The position numbers were made by a program, and so were the translations under genes. A stretch of DNA of 64,000 bases from CAYFPS01 sp964345075 (GTDB lineage: Bacteria > CAIWAD01). The stretch is from positions 102,800 through 166,799 of the forward strand of contig CAYFPS010000005.1 of assembly GCA_964345075.1 (NCBI GenBank), in the 5' to 3' direction. This document shows, one piece after another, positions 26,917-34,453 of the stretch. Every line of letters starts with the position of its first letter. Positions within the stretch are counted from its first letter, which is position 1. The notes below the pieces were generated by a model, which saw only the letters and a list, made by a program, of their open reading frames with translations, had not been told where the DNA came from and did no database searches.

Positions 26917-29900
26917 CTAGAACTTGTAGCCGATCTTCAGCAGCACATTGCGTCCGGCGCTGTACATGCGCGGATTGGCGTCATAAACACCCTTCTCCGG
27001 GTAGTAGAGCACATAGTCCGGATTTTCAGGATGCATGGCCAGATAGGTGCTGCCCGTGGCCGAGTAAAGGTCACGCACGTTGCGCTTGTTGAAGAGATTC
27101 TTGATCTCCACACCCGTCACCAGCTGGTGCTGGCCGGATCCGCCCAGACGGAAGTACTTCTCGAACTTCATGTCGGTCTTTTCCGTCCAGGGCATGCGCT
27201 CGGAGTTGATATCGATCTTCGCATCGTTGTCCACATCCTCCGTGTAGCGGGAAGGCGTGTAGGGCCGGCCGCTACCGAAGGCGGTGGAAACACTCAGCAT
27301 CCAGTCGTCAAAGAGCTTGATGCCGAAGAGTTCCAGGTGCTCGCCCTTGTCGTAGTAGAGGGCCGTGTAGGCGTTGATGCTGTGGGTCTGGTCCCAGCCC
27401 AGCGGATGCTCTTCACGGTTGACCGGCACACCGGCCACGCGGGCTTCAGCAGCCTCGGTGGCGGCAGAGGCCTTACCGTAAGCAAAGCTCAGCTCGTAGT
27501 TCAGCGACATGCTGTAGTGGGCGGCGGCCTTCTCGACATTCAGGCTGACGCCACGGGCGCGGCCATAGTCACCATTGGTGTAGATGTCGATGGTGTAACC
27601 GGGAGTCACTTCCACATTGGTGGAGGTCACCTGATCGAAAATGTCGCGGTAATAACCCTGCACGTTGATGGTCGTGCCCCAGTCCGGAATGCGGGCCTCG
27701 ACACCAAACTGGTACTCGACCGTCTTCTCGTACTTGAGGTTCGGGTTACCCACAATAATGCTGTTGGCACGGGCACCGGTAGCTTCCTGGTAGTAGTACT
27801 GGTAGCTGGGCGCCTGATAGAAGTGACCGTAGTTGAAGTAGAGCTTGGCCGTTTCCGTAATAGGATGGCTGATACCCAGACGCGGGCTGAAGCGACCGGT
27901 GGTCTGCTCGGCCTCGATGGCACCCGGATAACCGGCATTGGCTTCATCGCGCGTTTCGCTGACGAAGTTGTCTTCGTGAATCAGGAAGTCGTAGCGCAGG
28001 CCGATCAGAACATTCAGTCCCTCGAACTCCATCTTGTCGCGGAAGTAAACAGCGCCTTCCCACGGCTTCCGGTGATAGAAGTCACGGAAGTTACCACGAT
28101 CGGGATAGGGGCTGTCATCCGGCAGCGGAATAAAGCCGTCGTAGGGGATCTGCGGTTCTTCAATGGACTGCATTTCCATGTCGCGGTAAAGCAGCTCCAC
28201 GCCGGTCAGAAGGTCGTGGTAGCGGTTGGCCTGCAGCTGATACTCGGTCTTGAGCGAGTAGGTGATGGAACGACGCTCCTGCCACAGGGCCTGCGTGTCA
28301 AAGGTCTCAGGATTCAGGAAGAAGTCGTAGTTGCCTTCCTGACCATACTGGGCACCCCAGTCGGCGAGGAATGCCGAATTCTGGGACAAGCCACCATCCT
28401 GCACGCCATTGGCATTGTAGTCGGTAAAGGGCTCCCACTCTTCCCAGGTGGTGTTGGGCGGATCGAAGTAGCTGCCACCCAGCATGGCCGACATTTCCGG
28501 ATTGTCACTGCGGTTACTCCAGGTAGCCTCGGCCGCCTGCTGATAGAGAGCCGCACCGGTGGGCCAGTCTGCGCCGTTCATGGCGGGATTGAAATTGTAA
28601 ATCACGGGACGACTTACATCCATCACGCTGCCCTGGAAGTGGGCATTGTCAATCAGGTCCTGCGGGACACCGGCGATATCGCGCACGCCGCCATCACGCT
28701 CGGTGGGATTGCCACCGGTCACAGAGGAAGGATTGAAGTAGAAGGGGTCCACCATGAAACCGGCATAGCTGGTGAACAATTCGTACTCATCGAACTCGAA
28801 GTCGGGTCCGTCATAATGGCCGTTCAGACCGGGCTCGGGCATGGGCACGCTGGGATCGCCACGACGCAACCAGCGCATGAAGGCACCTTCCGTTGAGGGC
28901 AGATCGAAATAGATCTCGCCTTCATCCCAGATGCCGTTGTACTGGCCGGTGAGCGGATCGGGCTCATCGATAAAGGGCTCGCCCGTATCCCAGAAATAGT
29001 CACCATCAACAAAGGGCTCGGGCAGGTCTTCATCCGTGTCGCGCACGTCCTTGAAGTTGATGCGGCCGTCGCCATTGATGTCGTCATAACCTTCGGCCAT
29101 GACAATGCCGTCGCCATCCGAGTCCACCAGCGGCTCGCCCAGATCCCAGACACCGTTGCCGTTCAGGTCTTCAAAGTCGTCGATCCAGCCGTTCCAGACA
29201 CCGTCGCCGTTCACATCCTGGAAGCGCTCGCCGTCCCAGTGACCGTTGTGATTGGTGTCCTGCTCGGGGGTCTGCGGCTCGGCATCGTCCCAGCGGCCGT
29301 TGCCGTTCATGTCCACATAGGAATCCCAGGGATCGTAACCGGGATTGTTTTCGCCGGTGGTGGGATTGGGCAGATTGACATAGGGCTCGGCGGCATCGTA
29401 GACACCGTTGCCGTTCAGGTCCACCCAGTCTTCGCCACGATCCCACATACCATTACGGTTAATGTCTTCGTAGCCTTCCGAGAAAATCGGGTTGCCGTTT
29501 TCGTCGTAGTAGAAGCCATCGTAGGCGCCACTGTTGTTGGCGTCCACATAACCGTCGAAGTAGCCGTTGCCATCCAGATCCTGGAAGCCGAGGAAGGCTG
29601 CCTTGTCGTCTTCCTGCGCGCGCTCCTGGCTGGAGAATTCGAGCATGAAGTCATCGGGATTGCGGTCGGCCGGCGTAATCAGCGTGCGGGTTTCGCTGCG
29701 GTAAAGCACCGCCTCGAAACTCGACTGCTCGCTTAAGGCGGTCGTGTAGGTCAGCGAGAGGGCGTTACGGTTCACCTCGGCGCGCGGACGATTTCGCACG
29801 TTATAGAGGTAGGGATAACCGTAGTTGCCGCTGGCCGCACCTTCGCCTTCGGGATAAAGATCCCAGCGGCGATAGTAGCGCTCACCGAAAACCTTGAGCT

Positions 29901-30933
29901 TGGAATTGGCCGTAAGCGGGAAGGCGAGGTTCAGCGAAGCCTGATACTCGTTCTTCTGACGCTCGGGCAGATCCAGACCCAGGTTCAGGTAATTCCAGCT
30001 GCCACGATCCACATCGTAGGGCAGGTAGGTGTCGGTCAGGTAGGCGCGACCACTGAAGAAGAAGGTGGCCCGGCTGTACTTGTCCTTGCCGCCCTGGAAG
30101 GGCAGCGGACCGCCGTAGGTCACATTCAGATGGTCGGTGTTGAAGCTGAAGGCGTCAATGGCCTGGTCGGTCTGGTACTCGACCTTTCCGTGATAGGCAT
30201 CGTTGTCACCCTCACGGGTGGAGACCTTGATCACGGCCGCCTGCGCCTGTCCGTACTCGGGGCCGAAACCACCGGAGAGCACGTCCAGCTGCTCGATGTT
30301 GGCCACGTCCAGGTTGACGAAGCTCTGGCCACCGACCAGCGGATCACGGGCGTCGATACCGTTAATCACGAATTTCGTCTCCGTGTCACGGCCACCGCGG
30401 GCGTGAATCTTGCCTTCGTCATCCAGCTTGAAGCCAGGCATCTTGGCCACGATGTCCGTGGCGTCGGTCGCAACGGCGCGCTCGATTTCCTCGGCGCTCA
30501 CCGTCAGCGTCTGACCGGCCTGGTCAAGCTTGATGGCGTCCTTCTTGGCCACCACACGGACCTCTTCCAGCTCGAAGCTGGACTGGGTCAGCTTGATGGC
30601 GCCCAGGTCCGTGTTCAGGTCACGCGTGATCACCACATCGGTGACCGTGATCGTGTGATACAGGACGTGGGTGATTTCCACTTCATACGTGCCGATCGGA
30701 ACCTGTGCGATAAAGAAATTACCGTCCAGATCCGTGGCGGCGCCCTTCGCCGGCTGGCTTTCCAGGACAACCACATTGGCACCAATCACCGGCTCGCCGG
30801 AGTTGGCATCAATGATCTTGCCCTTGATTTTTCCCGTGTCCGCTGCATGCAGGTTAGTGGCAAACAGCACCACGGACAGGATCAGCCCAAACCACGAAGG
30901 CAGGTGCAAACGATTCGGGGAGCTACCCTTCAT
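26917..30933 (-). CDS. TonB-dependent outer-membrane receptor with an internal EF-hand-like repeat insert
   Basis: 1338 residues from ATG at 30933, preceded by GGAG and followed by a signal peptide (SWFGLILSVVLFATNLHA). Domains: carboxypeptidase-regulatory-like (about 35-115, KGKIIDANSGEPVIGANVVV), plug (about 120-235, TDIVAKMPGFKLDDEGKIHARGG, FVINGIDARDPL), then a 22-strand-type barrel to the C-terminus (NVLLKIGYKF). Between about residues 445 and 680 (28890-29600) the barrel is interrupted by some ten to eleven Dx(N/D)xNGxxD loops such as DLNGNGVYD, DMNGNGRWD and DINGDGRIN, like dockerin or thrombospondin-3 calcium loops. It takes up an unknown ligand with energy from TonB. It is first gene of the operon, with a sigma-54-type promoter at 31091-31108. 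Confidence 0.88.
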   Translation of the reverse strand: MKGSSPNRLHLPSWFGLILSVVLFATNLHAADTGKIKGKIIDANSGEPVIGANVVVLESQPAKGAATDLDGNFFIAQVPIGTYEVEITHVLYHTITVTDVVITRDLNTDLGAIKLTQSSFELEEVRVVAKKDAIKLDQAGQTLTVSAEEIERAVATDATDIVAKMPGFKLDDEGKIHARGGRDTETKFVINGIDARDPLVGGQSFVNLDVANIEQLDVLSGGFGPEYGQAQAAVIKVSTREGDNDAYHGKVEYQTDQAIDAFSFNTDHLNVTYGGPLPFQGGKDKYSRATFFFSGRAYLTDTYLPYDVDRGSWNYLNLGLDLPERQKNEYQASLNLAFPLTANSKLKVFGERYYRRWDLYPEGEGAASGNYGYPYLYNVRNRPRAEVNRNALSLTYTTALSEQSSFEAVLYRSETRTLITPADRNPDDFMLEFSSQERAQEDDKAAFLGFQDLDGNGYFDGYVDANNSGAYDGFYYDENGNPIFSEGYEDINRNGMWDRGEDWVDLNGNGVYDAAEPYVNLPNPTTGENNPGYDPWDSYVDMNGNGRWDDAEPQTPEQDTNHNGHWDGERFQDVNGDGVWNGWIDDFEDLNGNGVWDLGEPLVDSDGDGIVMAEGYDDINGDGRINFKDVRDTDEDLPEPFVDGDYFWDTGEPFIDEPDPLTGQYNGIWDEGEIYFDLPSTEGAFMRWLRRGDPSVPMPEPGLNGHYDGPDFEFDEYELFTSYAGFMVDPFYFNPSSVTGGNPTERDGGVRDIAGVPQDLIDNAHFQGSVMDVSRPVIYNFNPAMNGADWPTGAALYQQAAEATWSNRSDNPEMSAMLGGSYFDPPNTTWEEWEPFTDYNANGVQDGGLSQNSAFLADWGAQYGQEGNYDFFLNPETFDTQALWQERRSITYSLKTEYQLQANRYHDLLTGVELLYRDMEMQSIEEPQIPYDGFIPLPDDSPYPDRGNFRDFYHRKPWEGAVYFRDKMEFEGLNVLIGLRYDFLIHEDNFVSETRDEANAGYPGAIEAEQTTGRFSPRLGISHPITETAKLYFNYGHFYQAPSYQYYYQEATGARANSIIVGNPNLKYEKTVEYQFGVEARIPDWGTTINVQGYYRDIFDQVTSTNVEVTPGYTIDIYTNGDYGRARGVSLNVEKAAAHYSMSLNYELSFAYGKASAATEAAEARVAGVPVNREEHPLGWDQTHSINAYTALYYDKGEHLELFGIKLFDDWMLSVSTAFGSGRPYTPSRYTEDVDNDAKIDINSERMPWTEKTDMKFEKYFRLGGSGQHQLVTGVEIKNLFNKRNVRDLYSATGSTYLAMHPENPDYVLYYPEKGVYDANPRMYSAGRNVLLKIGYKF
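28890..29600 (-). repeat. EF-hand/dockerin-like calcium-loop repeats inside the TonB receptor
   Basis: Minus-strand coding repeats of nine-residue loops with Asp at positions 1 and 9 and Gly at 6 (D-x-N-x-N-G-x-x-D). Seen in order: DLDGNGYFD, DANNSGAYD, DINRNGMWD, DLNGNGVYD, DMNGNGRWD, DTNHNGHWD, DVNGDGVWN, DLNGNGVWD, DSDGDGIV, DINGDGRIN. Spacing is uneven (about 12-35 residues). The gene is not broken. Confidence 0.8.
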
Positions 30934-30955
30934 TCTGCGCTCCAGTGTCTTCTGT

Positions 30956-30984
30956 TGTAGGAAGAGTGACAAGCAATTTGTCAA
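30956..30984 (-). promoter_or_regulatory. Sigma-70-like promoter with overlapping dyad upstream of the TonB receptor
   Basis: On the minus strand TTGACA (30984-30979), 17 bases, then CCTACA (30961-30956), leaving a leader of about 15-20 bases to the ATG at 30933. The -35 box lies inside the perfect 6-base inverted repeat TGACAA-gcaat-TTGTCA (30967-30983), which could be an operator. The -10 is poor. Confidence 0.4.
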
Positions 30985-31090
30985 CCTACCAAAAGCCCAT
31001 CCTGAAGTCAAGACAAGGAAGCTTCCAAAACGGAGGCTATCTTGTTGACAATCAATGACTTTGATAAGTTTCGGGTTCCACAGGCCAAGA

Positions 31091-31108
31091 TTGCATATCT
31101 CGTGCCAA
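31091..31108 (-). promoter_or_regulatory. Putative sigma-54 (-24/-12) promoter of the surface operon
   Basis: On the minus strand TTGGCACGAGATATGCAA. Against the RpoN consensus YTGGCACGrNNNTTGCW it misses only the first T of TTGC. The invariant GG and GC are exactly ten bases apart. Transcription would start near 31080 and give a leader of about 150 bases before the TonB receptor ATG. Two sigma-54 activators are encoded nearby (34454-35938 and 39745-41148). Confidence 0.65.
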
Positions 31109-31275
31109 CTCTCTTGAGCGTAATTATTTTTCACTACCACGGTGTATATTTAATGGATGCAGAGTATTTGGCATGCCTGCCCGGTGCCGGTGCTCACACT
31201 TCACGTCAAAAAAGCAAAACAGGTGTTGTGGTGAGACTGTCGCGGAAGCTCGAGTGTGTACGGTTTCTTACACCG

Positions 31276-32316
31276 TCACTCCATCTCGCCGCCTTGTGTC
31301 CGCGCTGTCAAATCGCGATAGCGTGTAAAAAGGCTGCGCACGATCTGTTCCTGATCGCCCGGATCCAGATTGCGAAAAACCAGATGCATGCGTGACATGT
31401 CACGGATTTTGGAGAGATGAAGCAGTTCCGCCTGCAACATGATCTGCCGATTCTGCGCCTGCAGCAGAAAGCCGATGCGCGCCCCGCGTGGAGGAGGATT
31501 GCTGGTAGCAATGGCTGCACCGCTGCCGGAGAGATTGATGATGCGACCGCTCCTGGAATTGAGCTGGCTGGAGTCCACTTCGCCGGGAATCGAGTAGACG
31601 CGGAAATCAACCGGAATATCCACATCCACACGCCAGAATTCGCGCAGCTGCCGAACCTTGAAGGCCCCTTGCTTTGCGTGCTTCAGGATCAGCTCGCCGG
31701 GATGCGAACGCTCGACCTCGCAGGCGGCGTGATACATGGCTTCCGGACGCGGGTAGTATAGCCCGACTTCCCGTCCGGCCGGCATCAGGGGCATCTGTGA
31801 TCCGCGGTTTCCAATGTGGATATGCTGGATTCCGATGGAGGTTACAATGCCGGGAATCACATCCTGCCGGCCCGAGTGATGCACCACAACATTGATGCTG
31901 GCACCCGGCAACAGATCACGCGTGCTGGCCGGAGCCAGATTACCGGAATGGCTGTGATACAAGGTTTCGTGAATGCGACCAATGGATTCAACCAGCTCCG
32001 CACTGGGATCGCTCAGCTCGTCCAGACCATCCAGCCAGACATTGAAGAGCGAGGGGTTGCCCAGCAGGCGGTCGGGGTTTTCCGGACAGACATCATCCAG
32101 CGCCCGCTCCACCAGCAGCCAGTCCTTGTTGAGCAGGCCTTCGCGGATATAGCGCCGCTTGAGATTCTTGCGATGGTTGCGGGCCTTCAGGTGTTCGGCG
32201 TAAAGGTGATAGGCAATCGGAAAGAGGATGCTTAAGAGCACGAGCAGGGAAAAAGCAATCACGGCGCCTTCCATCGAAGACCTGAAATGTGATTGAATCT
32301 GATTCCAGAAGTTCAT
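31276..32316 (-). CDS. Membrane-anchored PilZ-domain (YcgR-like) protein
   Basis: 346 residues. A membrane helix (about 17-38) is followed by a helical region and a YcgR-N-like beta domain (about 125-210: LLPGASINVVVHHSG, GIVTSIGIQHIHI, PAGREVGLYY). The C-terminal PilZ domain (about 225-335) contains QLREFWRVDVDIPVDFRVY, then NLSGSGAAIAT, the (D/N)xSxxG c-di-GMP motif, then LQAELLHLSKIRDMSRMHLVFRNL. The usual RxxxR is represented by R-E-F-W-R. In YcgR this layout senses c-di-GMP and brakes motility. It is followed by the surface operon promoter; no motility genes are nearby, so the output may be exopolysaccharide. Confidence 0.8.
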   Translation of the reverse strand: MNFWNQIQSHFRSSMEGAVIAFSLLVLLSILFPIAYHLYAEHLKARNHRKNLKRRYIREGLLNKDWLLVERALDDVCPENPDRLLGNPSLFNVWLDGLDELSDPSAELVESIGRIHETLYHSHSGNLAPASTRDLLPGASINVVVHHSGRQDVIPGIVTSIGIQHIHIGNRGSQMPLMPAGREVGLYYPRPEAMYHAACEVERSHPGELILKHAKQGAFKVRQLREFWRVDVDIPVDFRVYSIPGEVDSSQLNSRSGRIINLSGSGAAIATSNPPPRGARIGFLLQAQNRQIMLQAELLHLSKIRDMSRMHLVFRNLDPGDQEQIVRSLFTRYRDLTARTQGGEME

Positions 32317-32378
32317 GCGCCGGACCCGTTTTGCCTACTCTATCGGAGCGCCTCGCAGAAGCTTGATTCACGGAATCG

Positions 32379-33215
32379 CTAGCGGGCCTCGATTTCCGTT
32401 TTGATCTCCAGCCTGCTTTTCGACTGAGCCCGCCACTGGCCTTTCTGGCCCTTGAGCTCGATGCTCAGATGGCTGCTTTGCTCGTGCCTGATAGTGTGAT
32501 TCAGCTTGCGGTCGAAAAGGCTGTAACCGCCACCTTCCGCATGCATTTGAATCTCCAGACCTTCCACTTCTTCCGGAATCACCTGAAGCCGAATGGCGTA
32601 GCGTGCCTGCTGGTTGTCAAGGCTTTCAAGCTCAACGCTTCGCACTTCCCGCCAGCGCACCTGATAGGGGCCCAGTGTCATTTGCTGAAGGCGCTCATTG
32701 CGGACCGAGTCACCCACCTGCATGGCCGGCGGAACATCCCTCAGCGATGACTGCAGTAGTGCCAGCGTGTTCTGCATGTGTGCCGAAACTTCATCCGGAT
32801 TCAGCTGAACCCGATTGCTGTCGGGCTGATAGTCGTTCAGGTAGTAAAGGCTGTCCAGCTGAAGGCTGTCGGCATCAGGCAGGCATGTCGCCCTTAAAAG
32901 CCAGCCGCCCAGATCGGCGCTGACATCGCCCTTTCCGCTGCTGGTACGGTATTCAGGCATGCTGATGCTCAGCTTGAAGGCCTTGTCGCCCGCATCAGTC
33001 TGAATCAACTGCTCGCTGAAGAGGCTTCGCTCGTCCGAAAAATCCTCGACATACTGCCCGCTGCTGTCTGCGCGGACTTCCAGCGTCAGTGTGTTCTGCA
33101 TGCTGACAACGGTCGTGTACTCATGATCGGGAAGCAGGCGGCGGTCCTGCTGAAAGGTCTGGGGCTTCGGCGAGCAGGCAGCCAGAGCAAGCAGGAACAG
33201 AAACAGTGCCCTCAT
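32379..33215 (-). CDS. Lipoprotein of unknown function
   Basis: 278 residues. The signal peptide ends in a lipobox (FLLALAACSPK). The mature part is beta-rich with alternating polar strands (TTVVSMQNTLTLEVRADSSGQYVEDF, YQVRWREVRSVELESL, SHLSIELKGQKGQWRAQSK) and resembles DUF6263-like or outer-membrane lipoprotein carriers in style only. It overlaps the Wzz-like gene stop by four bases, so the two are probably co-translated and the lipoprotein may work with polysaccharide export. Confidence 0.5.
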   Translation of the reverse strand: MRALFLFLLALAACSPKPQTFQQDRRLLPDHEYTTVVSMQNTLTLEVRADSSGQYVEDFSDERSLFSEQLIQTDAGDKAFKLSISMPEYRTSSGKGDVSADLGGWLLRATCLPDADSLQLDSLYYLNDYQPDSNRVQLNPDEVSAHMQNTLALLQSSLRDVPPAMQVGDSVRNERLQQMTLGPYQVRWREVRSVELESLDNQQARYAIRLQVIPEEVEGLEIQMHAEGGGYSLFDRKLNHTIRHEQSSHLSIELKGQKGQWRAQSKSRLEIKTEIEAR

Positions 33216-34387
33216 GCGCGGCCCCGCAGCCGGTCGGCAAGTCCGTTCATTTCTGCTGCAAACTCTTCGTCCGTATCGAGGCGATGCTTGAAGAGAACTA
33301 CCACGGAAGCCACAATCCAGGCGACAACAGCCGACACCAGCACCATGATCGTGCGCCGGGGCTTGATGCGCTTCTCGGCCAGACGCGGCGGATCCAGCAC
33401 TTTCAGGACGGGAATATCCTTTGCCTCTTCGATCTTGGCACTCTCCAGCTGCGGCAGCATGAAAAGCAGCTTTTGATTGGCAATCTCCAGCTCGCGCTTG
33501 TGGCGGAGAAATTCCATGCTGGCGGTGGGCAGCTTGTTGATGGCGATAAAGAGCTCGCTGTCACCGCTTTCGTAGGTCTCGCGGCGCATTTCGCGAATGC
33601 TTGACAGCTCCCGCTCGAGCCTGAGGATTTCCGGGTGCCCCTTGCCGAAATTCTGGCGTGCCAGCTCCAGCTCGAGTTCCTTCAGAGCTTCCTGCCCCTT
33701 GATCGCGGCGTATTCTTCCAGAATCACGCGGGCCTGCTGTTCGGGTTCAACCAGTCGGCTTTCCTGCTGAAAGGTCAACATGGCCGATTCCAGACTGTCC
33801 AGCTCGAAGCGCAGACGCCGGACTTCGCCTTCAATGAAGCCTCGATTGTTGGCCGCCTGCCGCGTATTCAGCTCGCGGTTGATTTCTTCAAGGCGCGCAA
33901 TCTGCCACTCGGCAATGGCCAGTGCGATCTGCGGATCCTCGTCCCGGGCCGCCAGCTCGATCATGCCCGTTTCCATGTTGAAACTGGCAAAGATCATCTC
34001 GGCGGCTTCTTCCAGCACTTCCTCGATCTCTACATCTTCCTGCTCGTAGCGGCTGCGCAAATCGAAGCGCTCGATGGCTTCCTCCAGCACCATGCGGCTG
34101 TTGAGGATGGTCACGAAGTAGGTACCGTCACCGGACATGCCAAGCCCGCCCAGATCAGCGAGCATGCCCGCCATGGGCAGACTGCTCAGCATGCCCATCA
34201 TCGCATTGCCACCAGCCGCCGGCGGCATGATCACGGCGCGTGATTCAAAAGTCTTGTCCATCACCAGGCTGTAGATCGCGGTCGAGACCGTGCTGACAAG
34301 CATGATCCAGATGACCAGCTTGCGGAATCCTGCCATGATGCTCAAATAGGAAACGACTGCGTTTCCGCTCTGCGGGCTTTGCGACAC
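33212..34387 (-). CDS. Wzz/GNVR-type polysaccharide chain-length determinant protein
   Basis: 391 residues from GTG at 34387, placed after GGAAGG; a GTG at 34402 is also possible. Two membrane helices (about 24-42 and 345-370) flank a large periplasmic coiled coil (about 150-320, e.g. FELDSLESAMLTFQQESRLVE, KELELELARQNFGKGHPEIL). The C-terminal PPRLAEKRIKPRRTIMVLVSAVVAW matches the Wzz/GNVR second-helix motif (P..P..P..P). Such proteins set the length of O-antigen or exopolysaccharide. The P-rich motif is partly lost. A sugar transferase of the matching type is at 38321-39745. Confidence 0.8.
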   Translation of the reverse strand: MSQSPQSGNAVVSYLSIMAGFRKLVIWIMLVSTVSTAIYSLVMDKTFESRAVIMPPAAGGNAMMGMLSSLPMAGMLADLGGLGMSGDGTYFVTILNSRMVLEEAIERFDLRSRYEQEDVEIEEVLEEAAEMIFASFNMETGMIELAARDEDPQIALAIAEWQIARLEEINRELNTRQAANNRGFIEGEVRRLRFELDSLESAMLTFQQESRLVEPEQQARVILEEYAAIKGQEALKELELELARQNFGKGHPEILRLERELSSIREMRRETYESGDSELFIAINKLPTASMEFLRHKRELEIANQKLLFMLPQLESAKIEEAKDIPVLKVLDPPRLAEKRIKPRRTIMVLVSAVVAWIVASVVVLFKHRLDTDEEFAAEMNGLADRLRGRA

Positions 34388-34453
34388 GGGATGTCCTTCC
34401 ACTCTTCAGTGAACCTGAAAAGGTAGGATTGAAGCTCTTGCATGGCAAGATGA

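Larger units (their letters stand above)
30934..31275. other. 342-base promoter region of the surface operon
   Basis: AT-rich compared with its surroundings and free of genes. It contains a putative sigma-54 promoter (31091-31108), a sigma-70-like promoter (30956-30984) overlapped by a dyad TGACAA-gcaat-TTGTCA (30967-30983), and a small hairpin ACGGT-gtaagaa-ACCGT just after the PilZ gene. An open frame upstream of the receptor ATG is leader sequence. Confidence 0.6.
30655..31960. repeat. GTGATAC word, three isolated copies
   Basis: GTGATAC at 30655, 31729 and 31954. The first is in the N-terminal part of the TonB receptor, and the other two are in the PilZ gene. They are the only copies found in 14103-36176. 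Confidence 0.85.

Noticed and set aside
27031..28896. 621-codon plus-strand open frame
   Set aside because: Mirror of the TonB receptor barrel; no domain, no start signal.
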